From an uncultured Rhodospirillales bacterium (lineage in GTDB: Bacteria; Pseudomonadota; Alphaproteobacteria; Acetobacterales; Acetobacteraceae), in contig CAIRTN010000341.1 of assembly GCA_903881515.1 (NCBI GenBank), positions 1 through 32,256 on the forward strand: DNA of 32,256 nucleotides, given 5' to 3'. The translations under genes were made by a program, and so were the position numbers. The first letter of the stretch is position 1, and each line of letters opens with the position of its first letter. Shown in pieces: positions 1-6,202 of the stretch. Under the pieces are notes generated by a model. The model was given only the letters and a program-made list of their open reading frames with translations, ran no database searches and was not told the origin of the DNA.

Positions 1-462
1 GGCGAGGGTTGCGGCGTGGGTGAGTTCGACGCCTTTGGCGCGGCCGGTGGTGCCGCCGGTGTATTGCAGCGAGGCGAGCTCGGCTTCGACCGGTTCGAGG
101 GTGAGACCGGTCCAGCGGCGGCCGGAGACGCGGGCGGTGGGGGTGGCCCAGGCGGTGGGGCCGTCAGCGATGATGAGGTCGGGCGCGGCGTCGTCCAGGA
201 TCGGGCCGAGTTCGGCTTGGGTGTAGAGCGGGTTCAGGGGGACGACCTGGGCGCCGGCGGCCCAGGCGGCCCAGAGTGCGATGGCCATGTCGGCGGAGTT
301 GTGCATCAGCACCGCGATCCGCGCGGCGCCGTGCAGTTCGGCGGCGAAGCCGGCGGCGGAGGCGGCGTAGTCGGCGTAATTCAGCCGTTCGGCACCTGAG
401 ATCAGCGCCTCGGCGGCGGGGCGGCGATAGGCGGCGGCGGCGAGCAGGTCAGCGACGTTCAT
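1..462 (-). CDS. AMP-dependent acyl-CoA synthetase/ligase, N-terminal part (runs off the left edge)
   Basis: The leftward frame is open from the ATG at 462-460 to base 1 (154 codons, no stop), so only the N-terminal third of an ANL-superfamily enzyme is visible. The diagnostic A3/P-loop motif YTGGTTGRAKG lies at residues 134-144. It is preceded by the usual substrate-pocket stretch (LMHNSADMAIALWAAWAAGA, about residues 52-71) and the PLNPLYT segment. Such enzymes activate a carboxylate with ATP to an acyl-adenylate and then form the CoA thioester in the cytoplasm. The start codon overlaps the stop of the upstream thiolase gene as ATGA (462-459), so the two are probably translationally coupled. 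The substrate cannot be read from this part. Confidence 0.88.
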   Translation of the reverse strand, partial: MNVADLLAAAAYRRPAAEALISGAERLNYADYAASAAGFAAELHGAARIAVLMHNSADMAIALWAAWAAGAQVVPLNPLYTQAELGPILDDAAPDLIIADGPTAWATPTARVSGRRWTGLTLEPVEAELASLQYTGGTTGRAKGVELTHAATLA

Positions 463-1625
463 CCGACCTTCACCACCACGGCCATGGCGCTGTCGCCGGC
501 GGCGCAGCCGGTGAACAGGCCCCAGCCGCCGCCGAGAATGGCCAGTTCCTCGATCAGTTCGATGACGCAGCGCAGCCCGGTCGGCCCCTGCGGATGGCCC
601 CAAACCAGCGAGCAGCCGTAATTGTTCATGATCGCGGGGTTGGCGCCGGTTTCGCGCAGGAAGTGGATGTCGTTGATGATGAAGGGGTTGTGCGTCTTGA
701 TCGCCGCCAGGTCGGCGATGGAGATGCCGGCCTGTTCGAGGGCGCGGCGGGCGGCGGGGACAGGGGCGGTGGGCATCATGGCTTTTTCCACCCGGGCCTG
801 GCCGATGCCGTGGATAGCGATCGGGATGGGCGCGCGTTGCAGGCTCTGCGCGGTGGCGGCGTCGGTGACGATCATGCCGGCATTGCCGTCGGCAGGATGG
901 GTCTGCCCGGCATACGTAATGGTGCCGCCGGGGAGCACCGGCTTGAGGCGGGCGATCGCTTCGGCGGTGGTGTTGTGCACGCCTTCGTCGCCGGCAAGGG
1001 TGATCGGCTTGCGCTGATTCGGCACGTCGAACGGCAGGCGCATGAAGCGGCTGAGAAAGCTGGCGTCGCCGTATTGGGCGTAGCGTTGCAGCACGAGGTC
1101 GTGCTGTTCGGCCATCGAGATGCCGTAGCGGGCGGCGACGTTTTCGCCGGTTTGCAGCATCGAGGTGCCGCCGTGCGGGTCCCGATTGAAGTTATCCAGC
1201 ACCCAGTGCTCGTGCTTGCCGGCGCCGCCGGGGGCACCGGGGTCGGGGTAGATCAGATGCGGGCCGTTGGAGGTGCGGTCGGCGGTGATCACCAGCACCG
1301 AGGCGGCGCCACCTTGCACCTCGGCGCGGGCCTCGGCGAGGCAGCGGGCGGAGGTGGCGCAGGCCTGGGAAATCGTCGGGCCGGCGAGGTGGCCGGCGCC
1401 GAGACGGCCGGCCAACCAGGGAAATCCGTAGAAACTCTGGTATTGTGGCACGCTTATTCCGAGCACGCCGGCTTCGAGCGAGGCTGGGTCGATGCCGCGT
1501 TCGGCCAGGGCCGCGGCGGCGACATCGGCAGCAAATTCAAGGGCATGCAGCCGCGCGAAGCTGCCCTGCCAGCGGGCGAACGGGGTGCTCCAGTATGCGC
1601 CGTAGGGGATGTGAGCCAGGGACAT
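459..1625 (-). CDS. Thiolase-family protein (acetyl-CoA acetyltransferase/SCP2-like)
   Basis: The protein has 388 residues, the usual length for thiolases. The nucleophile motif SQACATSA places the reactive cysteine at C89, WGHPQGPTG supplies the base H344, and FTGCAAGD gives C374. The canonical NEAF loop is replaced by HNPF (312-315), which recalls the HDCF of SCP2-type thiolases. The CAAGD motif lacks the second glycine of the usual CxGGG. I chose the ATG at 1625 because AAGGA precedes it by about 8 bases; a TTG five codons upstream lacks this. The gene is coupled by ATGA to the acyl-CoA synthetase and is divergent (69 bp) from an LLM oxidoreductase, which suggests side-chain degradation by CoA activation and thiolysis. 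A non-cleaving condensing role is possible, given the altered motifs. Confidence 0.9.
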   Translation of the reverse strand: MSLAHIPYGAYWSTPFARWQGSFARLHALEFAADVAAAALAERGIDPASLEAGVLGISVPQYQSFYGFPWLAGRLGAGHLAGPTISQACATSARCLAEARAEVQGGAASVLVITADRTSNGPHLIYPDPGAPGGAGKHEHWVLDNFNRDPHGGTSMLQTGENVAARYGISMAEQHDLVLQRYAQYGDASFLSRFMRLPFDVPNQRKPITLAGDEGVHNTTAEAIARLKPVLPGGTITYAGQTHPADGNAGMIVTDAATAQSLQRAPIPIAIHGIGQARVEKAMMPTAPVPAARRALEQAGISIADLAAIKTHNPFIINDIHFLRETGANPAIMNNYGCSLVWGHPQGPTGLRCVIELIEELAILGGGWGLFTGCAAGDSAMAVVVKVG

Positions 1626-1694
1626 CGGTCGATCCTTCAAGCTTGAAATAGTTTGGCGCGGGTGGTCACATCGAGCCAGACAAGGGAGAGCCGC

Positions 1695-2783
1695 ATGTCA
1701 CCACATCCGATGCACGGACCCAACCGCTTCAAGCTGGGCGTGTTCTCCGCCAATTCCGATGGCGGATTGACTTTGACCAAGGTTCCCGAGCGCTGGACGG
1801 CGCAGTGGAAGGACGTGGTGGCGGTGGCGCAGATGGCGGACAAGGCGGGGATCGAGTTTTTCCTGCCGATCGCGCGCTGGAAGGGGTTCGGGGGGGAGAT
1901 GAATTCCCGCGAATGGTCGTATGAGACCTTCACCTTTGCCGCGGCGCTGTCGGGCGTGACGGAGCGGATCGCGCTGTTTTCGACCGTGCATGTGCCGATG
2001 GTGCATCCGGTGTATGCGGCCAAGGCGCTGGCGACGGTGGACCAGGCGTCGGGCGGACGGGCGGGGTTGAACATCGTCTGCGGCTGGAGCCCGGAGGAGT
2101 TCGGCATGTTCGGGCTGGAGCTGATCGAGGACCGCTATGGGCAGGGCATGGAGTGGTTCGACATCCTCAAGCGCATTCACGCCGATACCAGGCCGTTCGA
2201 TTATGACGGCAAATACTACAAGCTGAAGAACGTCTCGGGGCGGCCGGGGCCGGTGCAGACGCCGCGGCCGGTGACGCTGAATGCGGCGTTCTCGCCGCCG
2301 GGGCGGGATTTCGCGGCCAAGGCGGTGGATTGCCTGTTCACCACGTTCTCCACCATCGAGAAGGGCAAGGACACCATCACCGATATGAAAACCCGCGCCG
2401 CGGCCGAGGGACGCGATGTGGGCGTCTACACCACCTGCCACGTGGTCTGCCGGGAAAGCCAGTCGGAGGCGGAGGATTATTACGAGCATTACGCGGTGGA
2501 GATGGAAGACACCGTCTCGGTCGATCACTACATGGGTGCCAAGGAAAAGAATTCCGGCAGCCATGCCGCCGAGGATTACAAGCTGCACCGCAAGCGCTTC
2601 GCCGGCGGGGCGGGGACGTATCCGCTGATCGGCACGCCGGCGCGGATTGCCGATGAGATGGTGGCGATGTGCGAGGCGGGGTTTGCGGGGACGACGGTCA
2701 GTTTCGTCAACTACCTCAAGGAGTTGCCGTATTTCCTGGAACACGTGCTGCCGCGGTTGAAGGCGGCTGGGGTGCGGCTGTGA
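1695..2783 (+). CDS. LLM-class flavin-dependent oxidoreductase (luciferase-like monooxygenase)
   Basis: This 362-residue protein has the bacterial luciferase/RutA/SsuD-type TIM barrel. Visible family signatures are MADKAGIEFFLP near residue 50, FSTVHVPMVHP in the first third, and the phosphate-binding loop GGRAGLNIVCGWSPEEFGMF. These enzymes use FMNH2 from a separate reductase and O2 to hydroxylate or cleave substrates such as sulfonates, sulfones or pyrimidine rings. The start is the ATG at 1695, preceded by AAGGGAGA at 1682-1689; longer versions of the frame begin with non-ATG codons without a site. Its TGA shares one base with the ATG of the next gene (TGATG), so they form an operon. No flavin reductase is adjacent. 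The substrate is unknown. Confidence 0.9.
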   Translation: MSPHPMHGPNRFKLGVFSANSDGGLTLTKVPERWTAQWKDVVAVAQMADKAGIEFFLPIARWKGFGGEMNSREWSYETFTFAAALSGVTERIALFSTVHVPMVHPVYAAKALATVDQASGGRAGLNIVCGWSPEEFGMFGLELIEDRYGQGMEWFDILKRIHADTRPFDYDGKYYKLKNVSGRPGPVQTPRPVTLNAAFSPPGRDFAAKAVDCLFTTFSTIEKGKDTITDMKTRAAAEGRDVGVYTTCHVVCRESQSEAEDYYEHYAVEMEDTVSVDHYMGAKEKNSGSHAAEDYKLHRKRFAGGAGTYPLIGTPARIADEMVAMCEAGFAGTTVSFVNYLKELPYFLEHVLPRLKAAGVRL

Positions 2784-3751
2784 TGTTGCCGGGCAAGGAC
2801 GACCTCACGGTTTGCTTCGCGCATGTTGCCTATCAGTTCGAGCCGGCGTTTGCCGCGCGGGGCACGGGAGTGCGGGCGTTTCAGGTGTGGACGCGCGAGG
2901 ATCTGGCGGCGCGAATCGGGGAAGCGGATGCGCTGGTGATCTCCGGCTATTGGGACAATGCGCTGATCCCGAAAGCGAAGAAGCTGAAATTCATCCAGTC
3001 GGTGAGCGCCGGCACCGACCAGTATGACCGCGCGGCATTGGCGGCGGCGGGGGTGCGGCTGGCCTCGGCGGCGGGGGTGAATGCACGGGCGGTGTCGGAG
3101 CACGCCATCGCGCTGATCCTGGCGCTGGCGCGGCGGCTGCCGGAGGCGCGGGACAATCAGCATCGCAAGTTCTGGCGCGGCATGATCGGCGACCCGGCGG
3201 GGCGCGAGGACGAGCTGGGCGGCAAGACGATGGCGATCGTCGGGCCCGGGCGGATCGGCGGGCGGCTGGCGCAGATCGGCCGGGCGTTCGACATGAAGGT
3301 GATCGCGGTGAAGCGCGATACTTCGGTGCCAGTGGATGGCGCGGACGAGGTGCGTTCGATCAGCGAACTGCACAGCGTGCTGGCGCGGGCGGATTACGTG
3401 GTGCTGACCTGCCCGCTGACGCCGGAGACCACCGGGCTGATCGATGCCGCCGCCTTCGCGGCGATGAAGCCGGGGGCGCAGTTGATCAATTGCGCGCGGG
3501 GCAAGGTGGTGGACGAGGCGGCTTTGGTGGACGCCCTGCGGTCGGGCAAGCTGAGTGCGGCGGGGATCGACGTGACGGTGGAGGAGCCGCTGTCGGCGGA
3601 CTCGCCGCTGTGGACGATGGAGAACGTGCTGCTGACGCCGCATACGGCGGGCGAGACGCGGAAGTATGAGGATAACGTGCTGGATCTGCTGGTGGAGAAT
3701 ATGCAGCGGTTGTGGCGCGGCGAGACGGCACTGGTTAATCAGGTGGTGTGA
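2783..3751 (+). CDS. D-isomer-specific 2-hydroxyacid dehydrogenase
   Basis: The protein has 322 residues, typical for the family that interconverts 2-oxoacids and D-2-hydroxyacids with NAD(P)H. The dinucleotide-binding motif is GPGRIG at 154-159. The catalytic set is complete: arginine R239 in NCARG, glutamate in VEEP (267/268) and histidine H287 in TPHTAG. The substrate domain wraps from both ends, with NARAVSEHAIALILAL (100-115) at the first hinge. The ATG at 2783 overlaps the stop of the LLM gene by one base; longer starts would lie deep inside that gene. The enzyme may reduce or oxidise a product of the upstream monooxygenase, but that link is inference from the operon only. Confidence 0.9.
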   Translation: MLPGKDDLTVCFAHVAYQFEPAFAARGTGVRAFQVWTREDLAARIGEADALVISGYWDNALIPKAKKLKFIQSVSAGTDQYDRAALAAAGVRLASAAGVNARAVSEHAIALILALARRLPEARDNQHRKFWRGMIGDPAGREDELGGKTMAIVGPGRIGGRLAQIGRAFDMKVIAVKRDTSVPVDGADEVRSISELHSVLARADYVVLTCPLTPETTGLIDAAAFAAMKPGAQLINCARGKVVDEAALVDALRSGKLSAAGIDVTVEEPLSADSPLWTMENVLLTPHTAGETRKYEDNVLDLLVENMQRLWRGETALVNQVV

Positions 3752-4842
3752 GCGGACGCGGCGGCCAGGATGGACTGATCCGGGCGCGCAGCGGCGGCTG
3801 CGACCCGGCGCTGCTGGCGGAGTGGGTGGCCGGATGCGGTTTCGATGCCGCATCCTATCTGGACTGCAATGAGGACCTGCGGGCGGCCGGCTATGACGTG
3901 CCGGGCGCGTTGGCGCATTTCCTGACGCATGGCTACGACGAGGCGCGGCAGTTCACCGCCGGGCTGGTCGGCGACGGGCTGGCGGCGGTGACACCGCCGG
4001 ACGCCGCGTATCGGCGGCGGCTGGTGCGCAGCCTGTATCTGGGCCAGTTGCGCCATCCCGGCTCGCCGGCGCGGCTCTGGGCGGGGATCGACCCCGGGCT
4101 GCCGGATTTGCTGCGGCGGCAGGGCGGTCTGCCCTATGTGGTGATCGGCGATAGCCACACCAATCACTACATCCAGCATGCGATCGAGGGCGAAACCTGG
4201 CTGGCGGCGCTGCCGCTGCTGTGCCGGGGCGCGTCGGCGCGGGCGCTGGGCTGGGCGGGGTCGCGCGAGCCGTTCGGGTTGCGGATCATGCGCTGGGCGG
4301 CCTCGGCGCGGGGGCTGGATGTGCCGGTGTTCCTGAAATTCGGCGGCATCGATGCGGAGTTCCTGTGGATCCGGGCGCGATTGCGCGCGGGGGCGACGGA
4401 TTTTCCGCAGGACGCATACCGCGACTACGCGGCGGAGGCGGTGCGGCGCTATGGGCAGTTCATCGACGCGCTGGGCGGGACGATCGGGTTCGGCAGGCTG
4501 ATGGTGTGCGCGGTGTTTCCCACCGTGCTGACCGATGACGCCTGGGCGGGGGCATTCGGCGAGGCGTTCGGGCCGGAGATGGCGGCACTGGCGGCGGGCG
4601 TGGCGGTGCCGAATATGCGGGCGCGCACCCTGATGCGGGCCGCGTTCAACACGGCGCTGCGGGCGATGTGCGCGGCGCGCGGGCTGCGGTTCGTGGATGA
4701 TTTCACGCCGCTGCTGGACGAGGCGGGGGTGCTGGATGTGCGGTTCCGGCAGGGCACCGGCGCGGCGGCCCGGCACGTGGACCATGCGGCGTCGGCTTCG
4801 GTGATGTCGGCGGTGATCTGGGGGGCTTTGGGCGGGAGCTAA
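3748..4842 (+). CDS. SGNH/GDSL-hydrolase-like protein with an N-terminal glycan-biosynthesis-type repeat
   Basis: The start is the GTG at 3748, overlapping the dehydrogenase stop by GTGA. The 364-residue protein has two parts. Residues 37-68 (from YLDCNEDLRAAGYD to FLTHGYDEAR) match the short module seen beside glycosyltransferases and other polysaccharide enzymes. From residue 130 a GDSH block (VVIGDSHTNHY, Ser136) begins an SGNH-type fold, with a block-III-like KFGGIDAEF at 197-205 and a possible block-V Asp/His region (HVDH, 343-346). Such proteins are O-acyl esterases or acyltransferases. No signal peptide or membrane segment is evident. The function is inferred from motifs; pairing with an LLM oxidoreductase and a dehydrogenase is unusual. 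AT-rich hairpins follow directly. Confidence 0.7.
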   Translation: MSGRGGQDGLIRARSGGCDPALLAEWVAGCGFDAASYLDCNEDLRAAGYDVPGALAHFLTHGYDEARQFTAGLVGDGLAAVTPPDAAYRRRLVRSLYLGQLRHPGSPARLWAGIDPGLPDLLRRQGGLPYVVIGDSHTNHYIQHAIEGETWLAALPLLCRGASARALGWAGSREPFGLRIMRWAASARGLDVPVFLKFGGIDAEFLWIRARLRAGATDFPQDAYRDYAAEAVRRYGQFIDALGGTIGFGRLMVCAVFPTVLTDDAWAGAFGEAFGPEMAALAAGVAVPNMRARTLMRAAFNTALRAMCAARGLRFVDDFTPLLDEAGVLDVRFRQGTGAAARHVDHAASASVMSAVIWGALGGS

Positions 4843-4854
4843 GGGAAGGAAGTT

Positions 4855-4878
4855 GTTCTTTTTGTGAACAAAAAGAAC
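4855..4878 (+). terminator. AT-rich perfect hairpin just after the SGNH gene
   Basis: Two perfect 11 bp arms (GTTCTTTTTGT and ACAAAAAGAAC) flank a 2-base loop, 12 bases after the stop codon. The run that follows is A-rich then T-rich (CAAAAAAACTTTTT). It probably ends the rightward LLM operon, though a pure T tract does not follow at once. A similar hairpin recurs at 5226-5247. Confidence 0.6.
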
Positions 4879-4967
4879 CAAAAAAACTTTTTCCTTTTTG
4901 GCCTTTGGCTAGCTTTTCTGCTCGGTGTTTGTGCCGGGTGTCATCGGATGAGTAAGTAAGGAATTTG

Positions 4968-5085
4968 ACCACAGAGACACAGAGGACACGGAGAAAGGAA
5001 GGCGAGGAAGAGGAGGAGGGTTAGGGAGGGATTATGGAATTCCTCGCCGTGTCTTTCTTCTCTGTGTCCTCTGTGTCTCTGTGGT
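4968..5085. repeat. Long imperfect inverted repeat (118 bp cruciform/foldback unit)
   Basis: Bases 4968-4989 are the exact reverse complement of 5064-5085 (22 of 22). Complementarity continues inward with mismatches to about 5009 and 5040, for example GGCGAGGAA against TTCCTCGCC, leaving a purine-rich loop of about 30 bases. The outer arms are a string of ACAGAG-type units read from either strand. Similar ACAGAG-rich palindromes recur in many unrelated bacterial genomes (from general knowledge, not checked). It contains no gene and lies between two convergent genes. T-rich DNA follows on the right (GGTTTTTCCCTTTTT), so it may also stop transcription. Confidence 0.8.
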
Positions 5086-5225
5086 TTTTCCCTTTTTATC
5101 TTTCTCGCTGCTTCGCGCTTGCGAGGGCCTGTCAGTGTCTGACTCGATACGCGTTCGCAGGCTGCTGAAAAAGGGCGAACCGGTCAGCCCAGTAGAGCTC
5201 GGCCCAAACGAATAGAAGTTTTTTG

Positions 5226-5247
5226 GTTCTTTTTTTCAAAAAAGAAC
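5226..5247 (-). terminator. AT-rich hairpin, second copy of the GTTCTTTTT type
   Basis: The arms GTTCTTTTTT (5226-5235) and AAAAAAGAAC (5238-5247) pair perfectly over 10 bp around a TC loop. It lies inside the MITE-like unit and downstream of the leftward kinase gene, so it may terminate that transcript. Confidence 0.5.
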
Positions 5248-5258
5248 AAGGAAAGGGT

Positions 5259-5280
5259 CTTCTTTTTTATAAAAAAGAAG
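5259..5280 (-). terminator. Perfect 22 bp AT-rich palindrome downstream of the kinase gene
   Basis: Bases 5259-5280 read the same on both strands, with CTTCTTTTTTA as the half-site. It sits 58 bases past the stop of the leftward PfkB gene and is T-rich on either strand. It is a plausible bidirectional intrinsic terminator, or the internal hairpin of the surrounding repeat unit. Confidence 0.5.
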
Positions 5281-5338
5281 CAAGGAATTTTCTTCCTTTG
5301 CCTGCTTCTATCGCTCGCTCCGGTTTTTCAGCAGCCTG

Positions 5339-6202
5339 CTAGGACAGTTCCTCGGCACGCGGCAGCGCGGCGAAGCAGCCGGGGCGGGAGACGGCGAGGG
5401 CGGCGGCGTTTTGAGCGTGGGTGATGGCGGTGGGCAGGTCGGTTCCGGCGGCGCAGTGGGCGGCGAGGACGCCGCAGAAGGTGTCGCCGGCGCCGGTGCT
5501 GTCGATGGCGGTGATGCGGGCGGCGGGGAAGTGTTGGGTTTGGCCGTTGTGGTGCAGCAGGCAGCCTTCGGCGCCGAGGGTGACGATGCTGGTTTGGCCG
5601 CCGAGGGGCGTTGTGGGATCTGGGGAGGCGGTGATTTGGCTGGCTTCGACCTGGTTGGCGATGACGATGGTGGCGGCGTGCAGGATGCGCGGTGAGATCC
5701 AGCGGATTGGGGCGGTGTTGAAGATGATGTTGGGGGCGCGGGAGACGGCGGCCCAGGTAGTGGGTTCGGAGAGGTTGCCTTGGACGAGCAGCCAGTCCTG
5801 CGGGCGCATGGGGCGGACGAAATCGGCGGCGAGTTCGGGGGTGAGAGCGTCGGCGCAATCGCCGGTGCTGATGATGAGGTTTTCGCCGCCGGCGGCGACC
5901 ACCAGGGTGGAGAGGTCGGTGGGCAGGGCGGCTGCGATCAGGCGCAGGCTGGCGAAGGATTCGCGGGCCAGGGCCGCGTGCAGCATCGCGGTTTCCGGTT
6001 CGGTGCCGATGGGGGCGCAGAAATGTACCTGCGCGCCGGTGCGGGCGGCGACGACGGCCTGGTTGAGGCCTTTGCCGCCGGGCGCGCGCACGATGCCGCT
6101 GGCCATCAGTGTTTCGCCGGCCAGGGGCAGGCGGGCGACGTTCAGGGTGACGTCGATGGAGGCGTTGCCGAGCACGTAAAGCTCGGCAACGCTAGAGCGC
6201 AT
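5339..6202 (-). CDS. PfkB-family carbohydrate kinase, ribokinase-like
   Basis: The 287-residue protein carries the PfkB N-terminal signature GGKGLNQAVVAARTGA (42-57). The C-terminal signature DSTGAGDTF (234-242) has the catalytic base D240 and anion hole GAGD. LGNASIDV at the N terminus and IANQVEAS at 181-188 are further ribokinase-type landmarks. It phosphorylates a sugar or nucleoside with ATP in the cytoplasm; ribose is the first guess, but the specificity is not readable. The start ATG (6202-6200) overlaps the upstream binding-protein stop by one base (TGATG). The C terminus stops a few residues short of typical ribokinases, exactly where the MITE-like terminal repeat begins, so the insertion may have trimmed the gene end. 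Confidence 0.88.
   Translation of the reverse strand: MRSSVAELYVLGNASIDVTLNVARLPLAGETLMASGIVRAPGGKGLNQAVVAARTGAQVHFCAPIGTEPETAMLHAALARESFASLRLIAAALPTDLSTLVVAAGGENLIISTGDCADALTPELAADFVRPMRPQDWLLVQGNLSEPTTWAAVSRAPNIIFNTAPIRWISPRILHAATIVIANQVEASQITASPDPTTPLGGQTSIVTLGAEGCLLHHNGQTQHFPAARITAIDSTGAGDTFCGVLAAHCAAGTDLPTAITHAQNAAALAVSRPGCFAALPRAEELS

Larger units (their letters stand above)
5157..5339. mobile_element. MITE-like unit with 16 bp terminal inverted repeats
   Basis: GCAGGCTGCTGAAAAA at 5157-5172 is the exact reverse complement of 5324-5339, bounding 183 bp with no coding capacity. The interior holds two AT-rich palindromes. The right terminal repeat abuts and shares one base with the leftward PfkB gene's TAG stop (5341-5339). 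The terminal sequence resembles ends of some insertion sequences, so this could be a non-autonomous derivative. No clear target duplication is visible (flanks GCGTTC and TAGGAC), so an old insertion or a folded terminator remains possible. Confidence 0.5.

Noticed and set aside
4703-4972. Leftward 89-residue frame across the SGNH gene end and hairpin
   Set aside because: Overlaps a real gene and palindromic DNA; no ribosome site or family resemblance.
4843-5338. CRISPR array or attC-type cluster in the palindromic patch
   Set aside because: Repeats are inverted and differ in sequence; there is no regular direct repeat-spacer pattern and no cas or integrase gene.
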